Assembly (NCBI GenBank): GCA_029204225.1
Contig: CM055103.1
Location: forward strand, 52,419,145 to 52,483,144
Length of the DNA: 64,000 nt
Direction: 5' to 3'
Origin: Diphasiastrum complanatum
Taxonomy: Eukaryota > Streptophyta > Lycopodiopsida > Lycopodiales > Lycopodiaceae
Within the stretch, counting starts at the first letter, position 1. Each line of letters begins with the position of its first letter. Of this stretch, positions 12,745 through 23,320 are shown one piece after another. The notes below the pieces were generated by a model. The model made no database searches. It was not told the origin of the DNA and saw only the letters and a program-made list of their open reading frames with translations. Both the position numbers and the translations under genes were made by a program.

Positions 12745-13783
12745 ACTGCTATGAATCTGATCTGCAATTGAGATTTAAGATATCTACAAAAGTAGAATGC
12801 TTATCTCTAGACAATGGCTCTGTCAAAATATCAGCCAACATAGTGTTTGTATGACATTAACTTAGTACAACATCTTTACTTTGAACTTTCTCTCTAAGAA
12901 AATGGAATTGACTTCTATATGCTTAGTTCTATTATGAGTTCGTGGGTTCAAAGATAGAGCTATGCAGCTCTGATTGTCGCACTGGAGTATTGTTGGAATG
13001 ATCTATGAGAATTGCAGATCCTGCAACAGCGTCCTTAGCCAGATTATCTCCTTCACCGTTGATGTAACTGCAATATATTCAAATTCTGTGGAGGACAGAG
13101 AAATGCATTTCTGCTTTCTGTTGTTCTATGAGATGGGTTCACATATAGCATGATGTGGATTTTCTGGTATCCACGTCTCTAGCCCAATTTGAATCTGAAT
13201 AAGTGGTCAATGTGAGTGCAGCTTCTATTTTGTCATTATAGCTCAAAGCATAGTGCTTTGTAGCTTGAATGTACCTCAGTATTCTTTGTAGAGCTTTACA
13301 ATGCTGTATGCCTAGATTGGACATGTACTGAGACAATGCGCTTATTGCATATGCTAGATCAGGTTGTGTGCAGATCATAGAATACATAATAGATCCTATG
13401 ACAGACTGATATGGATACCTGCACATTTCTTGCTGATCTGCTTGAATTTTGGAGCACCTGTCTTTTGACAGCTTAGCTCCTAGATCCATAAGTGTGTCTA
13501 TGGGCTTGCAGTTCTCCTTGCCATATTTGCGAAGTACATTCGTCAAGTAGGATTCTTGGCTTATAGTTATCCTTTTGCCTGCACGATCTCTTTTGATCTC
13601 CATACCAAGAAGGTAATGGACTGGGCCTAGATCAGTCATCTCAAACTCTGATGAGAGCAGAGATTTGGTTTCCTGTAATAACTGATTTGAATTGCTGATA
13701 ATTAAAGAATCAACAATGTATAATGCTATTATGACATAGCTTGACCCTTTACGCCTGAGATATAATTGCAATCTGTAGAGCAA
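12745..13783 (-). pseudogene. Ty1/copia reverse transcriptase C-terminal part and RNase H
   Basis: From 13783 the frame reads the end of RT: EFEMTDLGPVHYLLGMEI, ITISQESYLTNVLRKYG, YPYQSVIGSIMYSMICTQPD and LAYAISALSQYMSNLG, then the RNase H start YSDSNWARDVDTRKST. Past 13139 RNase H continues through stops: SLSSTEFEYIAVTSTVKEI, QCDNQSCIALS and RTKHIEV. The canonical LYVDDLI catalytic box is ALYIVDSLIIS, with an extra residue and the second Asp lost, so RT would be inactive. The upstream two thirds of RT (fingers and first catalytic Asp) is missing; the frame abuts the integrase tail at about 13785. It ends at the polypurine tract. Confidence 0.9.
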
Positions 13784-13785
13784 GA

Positions 13786-14710
13786 AGTAAAATTGTGCTG
13801 CAACAAGAAGTGATTAATTCTGTCATACTAGGCCCTGGGAGCTTGCTTAAGACCATGGATGGTGGAGCTGCTGTGGCATACTCTTGCATCGACTGCTTCT
13901 GCCTGAACTCGTGATACTTGTCTTCAAGAAAGACAACATCATGGCTGACTGAGATCTGACCTGAATCAACATCATAGATGCAATATGTTTTATGCAACGT
14001 TGAGTAGCCACTGAAGATGTTCTTACAGCTTACTAGGTCCAGCTTCTTCCTTAGATTAGATGGCACTTGTGCATAGAAGACACATTCGAAAACATGTAGA
14101 TGTTTCAAGCTTGGTTTGTATCCGTAGTATGCTTCAAACTGTGTCTTGGAATCAACTATTTTAGTGCTAGAGTAGTTCTGTAGATAGCAGGCCGTAGAGA
14201 TTGCTTCTGCCCAAAATATTTGAGGTAAATGGGCATTGGCTGTCATGGATCATGCAGCTTCCAACAGTGTGTGGTTCTTCTGCTCATCTACTCCGTTTTG
14301 TTGAGGAGTGTAGCTTGTAGTAAACTGATGGTGCATGCCACATGACGACAGATAGTCCTTCATCTCATTTGATAGGTACTCTCCCCTTGAATCAGACTGT
14401 AGGGCCTTGATTTTTTGACCAGTTTGATTCTTAGTATATTGCTTAAATTCTTTGAAGCAATTGAATGCTTCTAACTTGTTCTTAATGAACATCACACTAG
14501 TAAAATGAGAGTAATCATCAATGAATGTAATAAAGTATAGAGCCTTACCCAATTAAGGTACACTCATAGGACCACATAAGTCACTGTGTATCAGTGACAA
14601 AATGGACTTGGCTCTTCTGGCCTGGCCTCTTGGAAATATGGTTCTAGGTTGTTTGGCTAGTAAGCAACTTTCACAGACAGATTGGGACTCTAGTAATCCA
14701 CTGAACCAAT
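13786..14710 (-). pseudogene. Ty1/copia integrase
   Basis: Read from 14710: the pre-integrase end CESCLLAKQPR and SLIHSDLCGPMSVP (first catalytic Asp in HSDLCGP), FITFIDDYSHFTSVMFIK, LQSDSRGEYLSNEMKDYL (second Asp), and YTPQQNGVDEQKNHTLLEA (catalytic Glu in DEQ, where copia usually has AER). Then come IFWAEAISTACYLQN and FEAYYGYKPSLKHLHVFEC. Stops or frame changes fall at 14552-14553 and 14247-14249. The N terminus is cut: the sequence joins the primer binding site at 14711, so gag and protease were deleted. The C terminus joins RT after another deletion. Confidence 0.9.
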
Positions 14711-14722
14711 GCTCTGATACCA
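14711..14722 (-). other. Primer binding site (initiator tRNA-Met)
   Basis: The minus strand reads TGGTATCAGAGC exactly. It separates the 5' LTR (14727 upward) from an internal region that has lost gag and protease. Confidence 0.9.
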
Positions 14723-14726
14723 CTTC

Positions 14727-15415
14727 TGTTGGTGGATGATGTGAAATGCTTGGTCTACGATTGATTAAAATTACAGCGGATGTGACGGAAGCAGAACGCG
14801 AGAGGCGATTACGATGTAAAACGATGCTTCTACCAATAGTAAGAAAAATAATGAACACAATAGTAACTGCGATTTCAGGAACGTGGATTGACTAGGAAAT
14901 GGAATCAAAAGCTTGTTATCCTTTTGGGTTATCAGAGTAGGAATTTGTGACTGTCGTAACAGAAGGATTGCGAAGCATTAGGCGTCTTGGACATCCATGC
15001 GATCCTCTGTCTTTGATAACCGTGTTTGTGTGCAAGAGAGTGAGAGAGACAATTGCATTCAATGAAGAACGTAAGGATTGAATAGTAGTGAATCTGTATA
15101 TATATAAAGATAATTGAAACACAATACAACACTGCTGACAAGCCCGTGCTCCTAATTGCAGACTCAAAACAATAGCTATAGTTCTAAATCTCTCTGTGTG
15201 TGTGTGTGTGTGTGTGTGTGTATAAATCACTAACTATAAGGAGCTAGTTACTTAAAACCTTTTGGTCATTTGATCACTCTGTGCATACAAATTGTTCAAC
15301 TCAACAACACCTATCACCCTTTCTCTTTGCTCAAATACATATTTATAGTTGTCAGAGTCTTTTGATTTATTGTAATTACAATTTACAAGATGATTAACAG
15401 TTTTTTAAACACGAT
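14727..15415 (-). repeat. 5' LTR of the deleted copia element, U3 missing
   Basis: It starts next to the primer binding site (TGTTGGTGG on the plus strand) and aligns with 11556-12180 of the 3' LTR. A (GT)n run lies at 15191-15221. Similarity stops near 15415. The U3 half found in the partner LTR is replaced by a minisatellite from about 15437. Confidence 0.75.
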
Positions 15416-15436
15416 CCGTAGATCTGCTATTTGGAC

Positions 15437-15840
15437 AAGGCAATGGTTACAGTCTATACGAAGTTGGATGGACCAAAGGCAATCGCAAAGGCAATGGTTG
15501 CAGTCTATTATGGTTTGATATGAAGTTGGATGGACCATAGGCAACTGCCAAGTCAATGGTTGTGGTCTATTGCGGTCCGAGACAAATTTGGATGAAAGAA
15601 GACCAAAGACAACCGCCAAGTAGTGAGTTGCAGTCTGTATGTGGTTTTGGATGAAAGAGAGAATGAAGGCCACCACCAAGTAACCATGTTGTGATCTGTA
15701 AGTGGTGGATAAAACAAACCGAGAGGCATCAAATGCGGTATGTAAGCAGTGAACAGACCAAAAGAAAACAATAGTTGTCTGTAAGCGGTGGCCAATAGAC
15801 CGAAAGACAATGATTGTAGTTTGGAAGCGGTGGTGGTCCC
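15437..15840. repeat. Degenerate minisatellite, about 50-65 bp units
   Basis: Six or more diverged units carry GGTTGCAGTCTAT, then TTGGATGGACCA or TTGGATGAAAGA, then GGCAACCGCCAAGTA (starts near 15440, 15492, 15555, 15625, 15690 and 15770). A 201-codon minus ORF over the repeat is a by-product of the missing stops and has no protein signature. Confidence 0.75.
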
Positions 15841-16205
15841 AAGTGGAGAGAGAGAAGGCCGTCACAACAAAGAGGAGCGATATATTAAAAGAAAGAAGTG
15901 GTATTTGAATGAGAGGGATACACGAGAGATAAAGGATAGACTGAGGAGATTCTTGATCATTAACATTGGTTAGTAGAAGTGTGATCAAGCGTCAGGAAGG
16001 GTGATAGTCTAGCATGGTTTGATCAATATTACTAGAGAGTCCAAGTGAGGTTGGATGCCGCAAGAAGAGTTGCCTTGTTTAAGACCTTTTGAGCTATGTT
16101 GATGTGGGCTCTGGTTCAGCTTTACGAGTTTATGTAATAGATTGGTTGGCCATTGTAGTGGAAGTAAATTGAGGGTTGTCATACTCTTTTGCACAAGTCT
16201 TGTTG
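15841..16205. other. Non-coding spacer
   Basis: No gene or recognised repeat. It separates the minisatellite from a plus-strand copia LTR fragment. Confidence 0.4.
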
Positions 16206-16209
16206 TAGT

Positions 16210-16650
16210 GATGGATTTATCTCCTCTACTCTCCTAAATCCTATTTTAATCTGCCTCCATTCATGCTGTATTTTCACTCATGTTGTCGCACAGTCTGCAT
16301 ATTTACATGTAAAATAAGACAGACGAATAAAATGCGACTGCCTGTATAAATACAAGTAGATTCTCACAAGCAAAGAAAAGGCGAAAAACACAATACTATG
16401 TCTTTACATGGGATTTGTGACAGGAGAAAAAGGTGACACTGCCTTACAAAATGCCAAAGGTGCCCTAAGAAAAACGAAGGCACATTGTAAATCAAATCCT
16501 AAGGCATTTTGTCAGAGTGACGCATTTTTCGCATCTTCACCAATGTTCATTTTAGCAAAGGCTAACGTCGCAGTCTTTTCATGCTCATCCCATACAACTG
16601 TGCTAATGGATTTGACAACAACAACAACCACCCATGATCTCGATGTCCCA
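16210..16650 (+). repeat. Truncated copia LTR, same family as 55774-56884
   Basis: From GGATTTATCTCC to CACCCATGATCTC it matches the first 400 bp of the LTR at 55774. Shared phrases include CATTCATGCTG, CTGCATATTTACATGT.AAATAAG, AAAATGCGACTG and CAACTGTGC.AA. No polypurine tract lies upstream. It stops abruptly at about 16650, where a minus-strand copia gag fragment begins. Confidence 0.8.
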
Positions 16651-16845
16651 TACTTCTTTTGAAGTTTGAGCTTTAGCTATGTGGCCAATCTGAGTGTCTG
16701 ATATATTGAGAATAATAAGCGCGAAAGCTTTACCATCCTTCGATTTCCACTTTAAGTCGGTTGTGTCGTCTTCAGACTTCACTTCGATACCTATAACAAT
16801 ATCCCACAATGATGTCGTGTTGTGGTAACAATTGGAAATCAACTA
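16650..16845 (-). pseudogene. Copia gag fragment
   Basis: The minus strand encodes SLWDIVIGIEVKSED, WKSKDGKAFALIILNISDTQ and IGHIAKAQTSKEVWD, a UBN2-type gag core. The segment TQIGHIA.A.TSK is also found in the copia at 60700-60757, so both come from one family. It is fused to the LTR end on its lower side. Confidence 0.75.
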
Positions 16846-17520
16846 TTTGATACTGAAATTTGATACCACAAATTTGAAGAATATGATACTATGAAAAGTA
16901 TCTAATGATGTCGATTCGATGTCCTGAAAGATATCAAGTATTAGAGGTCTGATATAACATATCGCTCTCTTATGCAAGTTATACTTAATGGCTTATTTGA
17001 TGATCATGCTAATCTTGTTCAAAGATTTGCTATTCAAAGAACTTTTTCAAGCATGGTGTATTTGCAAAATATCTTGGTGAATGAGGAATATAGGCTTCAA
17101 GCAAGAGGTGGATCTACAACAACGTCACTAGTGGATGTGGCTCATTTTGTTTTTCTCACATGTTTTGGTGAATCTTCTTGTGTAGATGATGCTATGAAAG
17201 TGGATGTTGATTTTCACAATTTTCAAGCAACCAATGGATCTAGAAAAAAAAGTATTATAAACTTACTTTGATGTTCAAGTGGAAGATCAAGAGGTTCATC
17301 TCAAAGGGCTTCAATCACACAAAAGGAAAGGTGGCAATTTGGAGCTAGTCAAGAGCATCAAAGAAGAGTCAATTGGAAAAGATGTTTTGGAGACTCAAGT
17401 AAGGTCAAAGGAGCATAAAGGAAGTGTTGTTCAAGTTTACTTTACTTATTCTATCTCATGTTTGAGCAATTTCATGTGAATGTGTGCAAATTGTCAAGAT
17501 ATGGTAAACTAGCTACATTG
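16846..17520. other. Unassigned stretch with two open plus-strand frames
   Basis: Plus frames at 16972-17271 and 17279-17479 (99 and 66 codons) show no motif I recognise. They precede a gypsy integrase tail in the same orientation and could be decayed retroelement or plant sequence. Confidence 0.3.
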
Positions 17521-17574
17521 GTTTGCATCATTTTGATGTTGGAGTTGTACTAGTATTCTTGGTTGGTTTTGCTG

Positions 17575-17828
17575 ATGGAAATGATGATAAAAGATGCAAG
17601 GCATGGCATGATCACCGACTACACAAGAAAGATCTTCGATCAGGAGATCTAGTCCTCATGTATAAAACTATGGCGATCAAGGGGAAGTTGAAGTTCACAG
17701 GCGAAGTCTCGTTCCAAGTAAAAGAGATCCTCAGTCATGGAGCCGTGAAACTTGAACAGTTAGATGGGATGCCATTCGATAACCCCATCAATGGTAGCCG
17801 ACTTCACAAGTACTGGCCACCTCAGTGA
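17575..17828 (+). pseudogene. Ty3/gypsy integrase C-terminal domain fragment
   Basis: The frame reads KAWHDHRLHKKDLRSGDLVL, MYKTMAIKGKLKF, VKEILSHGAVKLEQLDG and NGSRLHKYW. This is the integrase C-terminal module (K.F..GDLVL, G.LKF.GPF.V, NG.RLK.Y) of Tat/Athila-like gypsy elements; compare the minus copy at 45180-45300. No RT or integrase core is attached. A stop follows at 17826. Confidence 0.8.
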
Positions 17829-17829
17829 A

Positions 17830-18645
17830 ACAGATCCAAGGGGTGGATGACGCATACAATAATCAGATCAAACCTCATCAGAAGTCATCCCAACCAGATC
17901 TAATGAAATCAAGCCAAGATTTAGATAAGATCTAGTCAGATAAAGCGAAATCCACCAAATTTCAACAAGATCAGGCAAGATCCGGACGGATCAAGGAAGA
18001 TCTGATAAGATCCAAGTGGAATCCAGATTCAGATAGAATCCAAAGGGTAGTAGGTCATTAGATAATAACAATCAGCCCCATCCTTGCAAATCATATACGA
18101 CAATTTTGAGAAAAAAACAGCAAAATGGAGGTAAAATTTATTTAAACTGATGAATCAATTACCAATTGTCCATCAAAACTCTCAAAGAGCTCTTCATAGT
18201 CAGATTTGTCTTGGATGCACAAGTATACCAGTCTACAAGAGCTAGGGATCAGAGAATCTCAAGATCTCACCAGAAAAACACCAAAAAAGAGCACTTTTTC
18301 CATGATGTTTTGAGATCCCTTTGGAACTAACTCTTGGGAAATTGTCAGTCACTAAATTTGACTCAGATATATCTATAAAAATCTTTGCGAGAGTTACTGA
18401 TAGAAAAATCATCAAAATTGAGTGTCTGCGAGGGTTCACAGATTCAAAAATTAAGGAACCTTCGTAGGGCATCAAGATTTGCAAACCAACCTTCATAGAG
18501 GCATAAATGGAATCAGAGCAGTGAAATTAGCCGATCTACATGGTCTGATCTTGAAAATCCAACATTTGGAGCAAGTTGTGCGAGAGTTGAACCTTCGCAG
18601 ACAGGCTGAGTCAAATCATCTTCTAATCCTTCGCAAACTTCACTG
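17830..18645. other. Non-coding, AGATC/GATC-rich stretch
   Basis: At 17830-18060 there is low-complexity purine-rich sequence with many AGATC, GATCCAA and AGATCAGG words. 18240-18640 has no coding signal. It may be the 3' part or LTR of the gypsy ending at 17828. Confidence 0.4.
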
Positions 18646-19740
18646 AGGTCTTAGAATATTGTACCATGCAGATGGAAGTATAGCAAAGAACAAAGCAAGA
18701 TTGGTAATCAAAGGGTATGCACAAAGTAAAGGGATCGACTATGAGGAGACCTTTGTGCCAGTATGTAAGTGGAATACTCTACGTCTACTTGTTGCTTTAG
18801 CTTCACATTTTGGTTGGCCTTTGCATTAGATGGATGCAAAATCTGCTTTTCTAAATGGTGAGTTAGAAGAAGAGGTGTTCATGGATCAACCTGAAGTCTT
18901 TGTAGCGAAAAGACAGGAGAATAAAGTATGTCACTTGAAGAAAGCATTTTATGATTTTAAATAGGCACCACGTGCATGGTATAGCAGGATTGATGCCTAT
19001 TTTCGTTCTAAGGGGATGGTGAGAACACATTCTGATCCGAATCTTTATGTCTTATTCTTCGATGGTATGGTTGCTTGGATTTTGCTATGCTGTATAGGCA
19101 GTTAGAAGGGAGCTTGATTTACCTTACCACGACTAGACTAGATATATGATATGTTGTTGGTAGTGTAAGGCAGTTTATGGTAGCACCTAAGGAAACACAT
19201 TGGAAGGCAGCTAAGCGCATTTTGCATTATGTCAAAGGCACTTCAGATTATGGTTTGGTTTACAGGAAGTATGAGGGTTCACTTGAGTTATGTGGCTATG
19301 TGGATGCGGATTGGGGAGGTGACTTTGACGATCGTAGATCCACTTTGTGGCAATTGCTTTTCCTGGTCTAGCAAAAAGCGAACTATAGTTGCTTTATCTA
19401 CAATAGAAGTATAGTATAAGACAATGTATAGTGCAGCACGTGAAGCTATATGGTTGAGGCAAATCTTGGATGAAGTTGACATGAAACAAGAAAGTCCCAC
19501 AACTATACATAGCGACAGTCAGAGTGGCATTCAACTAGCAAAGAATCCAATGTTTCATGCGACAACCAGACACATTGAGATTCAATAACACTTTATATGT
19601 GAGAGGCTGCTAAGTCGTGAAATTAATGTTGTTCATTGTAGTATGGACAAACAACTAGCTGATATTTTCACTAATCCACTTGTTAGAGAAAAGTTTGATA
19701 AGTTTAGATCAAAGCTTTCTGTACTTAAAGTTTGCTGACT
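18646..19740 (+). pseudogene. Ty1/copia reverse transcriptase and RNase H remnant
   Basis: A plus-strand copia pol: KNKARLVIKGYAQSKGIDYE, ETFVPVCKW, MDAKSAFLNGELEEEVFM (first catalytic Asp in MDAK), HLKKAFYDFK and APRAWYSRIDAYF. There is then an internal deletion around 19065-19110 that removes the YVDD box. It continues with PKETHWKAAKRILHYVKGTS, YVDADWGGDFDDRRST, ALSTIEV, AAREAIWLRQILDE and IHSDSQSGIQLAKNP, ending with DIFTNPLVREKFDKFRSKLS near 19730. Stops occur near 18826, 18962, 19101 and elsewhere. The family (LHYVKGTSDYGLVY) differs from the 13-kb and 55-kb copies. Confidence 0.9.
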
Positions 19741-19780
19741 TTAAAGCTATGTATATGATTGTATAAAAAGTAGACTCTAC

Positions 19781-20050
19781 TTTAAGGGAGAGAGTTAGAA
19801 TTAAAGTAGAATCATTGTGTGATTGTACTGTGGGCCCTATCAGTCGATAAGGATCAGCTGGCCTCGTCACGAGGCGAGTCAATGGGACACACGTCCAGTC
19901 AACGGCAACCTAGACCATGCATGGGTTGCTTGAGTGAAGAACTGTATGTATAGTGTATTTTCATTTTGAGAAATACAGTTGCTATATGAGCTTGGTGTGT
20001 AGAGTGTTTTTTGGTCTGTGTTATTGTGTGTAGCATGATCTGTGTTCATG
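19781..20050 (+). repeat. Polypurine tract and 3' LTR fragment of the 18.6-kb copia
   Basis: TTTAAGGGAGAGA at 19781-19793 is the polypurine tract. The LTR follows from about 19794 (a decayed TGTTAGA), with promoter-like and CpG-bearing sequence to about 20000. The LTR breaks off where a gene A fragment begins at about 20066. Confidence 0.6.
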
Positions 20051-20065
20051 TTCGAATCAAATTCT

Positions 20066-20315
20066 AAGTTTAATGTCTTCAGATCTCTTGCTAAATGCCA
20101 TTCTATGTTGAAAGTGCCAATTCCAGGAATATTGAGTAGAACTCCCTCCATGTGATTTTTTATGGTGGCAGAATATGACGTTCTATTAAATATCCATGAG
20201 AGAATGTCATGGCTCTTTAACCACCTATAAGAGAAAACAAACACGTGATTTAGCGTCATAATATTAACACATAAAATATTTACCAAATGAAATCCATATT
20301 AAAATGATTAAATCA
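20066..20315 (-). pseudogene. Gene A fragment (locus 5)
   Basis: Nearly collinear with 29785-30045: the exon encoding HDILSWIFNRTSYSATIKNH, then GVLLNIPGIGTFNIEWHLA and its upstream intron sequence (CATAATATTAACACA). Only one internal exon and part of an intron survive, between a copia LTR and unassigned sequence. It is a scrap of the unknown multicopy gene A described at 28846-31500. Confidence 0.85.
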
Positions 20316-20995
20316 TTTGCCAACACCTTTGAAGAACATTCCACCAATTTGCCACTATATCCATGTTCTTCCATGCTTGATGATGACCTTTGATTTGAAA
20401 GTTACCATTTGCATGAAGATGGTTTCACCATGTAGAAAATCAGAGGCTTCCATGCCTCATAAAGATCACAAAGATTATAGAGATCAAGACCATAAGTTGA
20501 GCAAAAGTGTTGATTATCACGATTAAGCATTCTAGCTTGACTAGTCCACACACTATGAACTTTATTCGTAATGGATCTAATATTGAAATCAAATGTAATC
20601 TTGATCTTCTTGAGGCTAAATACTTGCTCAAAGATGTAGGTGTCCTCTTTGGATGCTTCACCTAATCTCAAGAGAAGTGTGACAGAATGGCTCAGACCAT
20701 GTAAAAACATGATTTTTCAAACTATGAGCAACGCTCTTACAAGATCCAAGAACATACTTTTGATGAAACAATATCTTGCTTTCAAAATGTCTTGATTGAA
20801 TTGAGTCTCTAAACTTAGAACTTATGATAACTTGGAATCTTATATTCTAAGCCTAAGTTTTCTAACTTAGAAGTTCTAAGCTTTTACCCATGGTCTTATA
20901 ACACACACGCCATAGTAGAAGTTTATTAACAAGTACTCACACGTGGACTTACATGCCACGGTGTTTTATTTCTCTTTTTATACTTTGTTGCTTAC
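20316..20995. other. Unassigned stretch
   Basis: A 102-codon minus frame at 20402-20710 (SVTLLLRLGEASKEDTYIFE, FDFNIRSITNKVHSV) is not recognised. It could be transposon-derived but has no diagnostic motif. Nothing is seen in 20711-20995. Confidence 0.3.
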
Positions 20996-22190
20996 ATCTA
21001 CTGACCTAGATGGTGGTAAACCATGACATAATTCTGATGGAAAATCATCCCTAAATTCATTTATGATCTATTCTTTCATTGCTTGTTCATGATCTAAATT
21101 TACTGAGTTAGGAATTGTTGGGAATTCACAACCATTTAGATACATTTCAAAAACAATCACAACTGGAATAGCAGATATAGAAAAAACTATATATTGGGAA
21201 TAGTCCAACGCTTCCATTTCATAAACTATAAAATTTCTATCCAACGGACGTACAAAATTACTGCCAAATAATGTAACTACTTTATCACCCTCCTTGAAAG
21301 TGAGAACATGCCCTCAAAATCAATTATCGGAGAAGGCAATTTACTAAATAACCATTTGTATCCCAAAATTAAATCAGTTCGGGCTAGGTCTAAAACCTAA
21401 AATCAACTAATTCTATGTGTCCTTGCATCAAAACTAGGAGATTCGGGACTTTTACTTCCAAGTCTCCAAGTCAATGTCATCAGCAATTACGAAAGCTTTT
21501 TTGAAGACCAATGCTTCCATTTCATTAACTGTAGAAATTGTATCCAACGGACATACAAAATTACTGCCAAATAATGTAACTACTTTATCACCCTCCTTGA
21601 AAGTGAGAACATGCCCTTAAAATCAATTCTCAGAAAAGGCAATGTACCAAATAACCATTTGTATCTCAAAATTAAATCAGTCTAGGTCTAAAACATGAAA
21701 ATAAACTAATTCCATATGTCCTTGCATCAAAACTAGGAGATTTGGGACTTTTACTTCCAAGTCTCCAAGTCAATGTCATCAGCAATTACAAAAGCTTTTT
21801 TGAAAACTTCTGCAAACGCATCTCATGTAGTTGGCTTCACTGGTAAATGTTGCCACCACGATGAAGCTTTGTCGCACGTAAGAACATCATGAAACTTTCA
21901 ATTTTCTTCTGATCTGGAACTCCATGCATGTTGAAGTAACTACTCCACTTAGCGAGCCAGTCTTTGATGACTTCAAATTTCTTCTCCTTCTTCTCTCCAG
22001 AATAAATATCTAGTTGAAAACCAAGATTGGGCAAAGATAGCAATTTGACTTGGTTCAAGAGAACCTCCATTTGTTGAACTCTCATATAATTTCGATTATT
22101 CATATCGTTGAGCGCCATACTTGACTGTTGACAAATCACCATATAACATTGTTTTAGTAATTTTGGGACAATCCCAAGTCCCATTCTTTT
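20996..22190 (-). pseudogene. Ty3/gypsy gag-protease-RT start fragment
   Basis: From 22184 the minus strand reads a gag core (FQLDIYSGEKKEKKFEVIKD, WLAKWSSYFNMHG, SFMMFLRATKLHRGG). Protease sequence with several stops follows (LILGYKWLFSKLPSPIIDFE near 21330, like the D-ILG-W-L end of gypsy proteases). At the lower end is INEFRDDFPSELCHGLPPSR near 21010-21070, the usual start of RT. A 303-bp tandem duplication lies within the protease part. The rest of RT is missing. Confidence 0.8.
21210..21812. repeat. 303-bp direct tandem duplication
   Basis: Two copies start GCTTCCATTTCAT at 21210 and 21513 and remain about 93-95% identical by eye to about 21812. The period of 303 is a multiple of three and covers the decayed gypsy protease region. 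Confidence 0.9.
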
Positions 22191-23280
22191 CTTTTATGAG
22201 GTCCTATGCTCAAAATTAAGTTCAATTACACAAACTTGACAAAGACCTATGTTCGAACTTAAGTTCGAGCACATGCTCCTTTGCTCGAACTTAAGTTTGA
22301 GCACACAAGCATGTACTAGAGAGGATAAAAAGAAAAATCAATTCGTTCCAAAATCAAGAAATTCTCCCAATATTACTAAAACAATATTATATAGGATGGT
22401 GCACCTAGATTTGCAGCTTGATTTGAAGTTTCTTCGGCCATTTCAATTTATCTATTCTTGAAAATTGCTAAAATTAGTTAATATCTGATTAACTATTAGT
22501 GAAGTACAATTGACCAAAATCTGACTGAAATTGACTCCAATATGGTCAATTCACTAATTTTAGTACATTTCATAGATAGTTCAAGAAACTGGAAAAACTA
22601 AAGTTTTGAATTTTTGAATTTTAAGTTTTTTTTTAAATTTTAAGTAACTTAAAAATTCGTCAAAATCACTATCAGTATTTAGGCAACCGAAATATAAAAA
22701 AACGATTTACTATTCAATTTCTAATTTGACTGAATTAATGTCTATCAGACATGCATGACATGCCACATTAACTGCTTCTTTTTTGACTTAACAGAATTTT
22801 ACGTAAATTTCAGTTCTACGAAAATTGTCAACCATAAATCCTGATTTGTGTCCTAACTGTCAAAGCAAATGCGTACAACCACTTAAAACAAATCGAATCC
22901 ATCATGCATGTCAAAATCACTCTAAGAATCAACATGTAATCACTCCATGCAAGCACAGTACCACAAATTAGGAAATTGACTAGCATACAACTAGAACAAT
23001 TTCAAATTTTGCCAATTTTACTCACAAAATTGCAAAACTTCGGATGATCTATGTCAAACACCTCACCAAGCCCAAAAGTGATGCATGCTACCAACAGTCT
23101 TAAATGGTCTATTAGATTTCTAGGAAGCATTCATACAGGTCCTATGAAGCAGTATGGGCTGAGAACAAAGAACTTTCCTCTCTTTATTCAACAGATGCCC
23201 AAAAATGGAGATACAAGAAAAATCTCCTTCATGATTGTATATCTATATTTATGTACATAGTATACACACCCGGATTCAAC
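22191..23280. other. AT-rich non-coding stretch
   Basis: No gene recognised. It includes a short inverted pair of GCTCGAACTTAAGTTCGAGC-like sequence at 22240-22300. It lies downstream of the truncated H3-like gene; no Ulp1-like exon could be found here. Confidence 0.4.
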
Positions 23281-23320
23281 TACTGTGTCTGAGATATGGG
23301 AGGTCTTCTCCTTTACCTCC

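Noticed and set aside
15383-15988. 201-codon minus ORF
   Set aside because: Lies over a degenerate minisatellite; repeating composition and no protein features.
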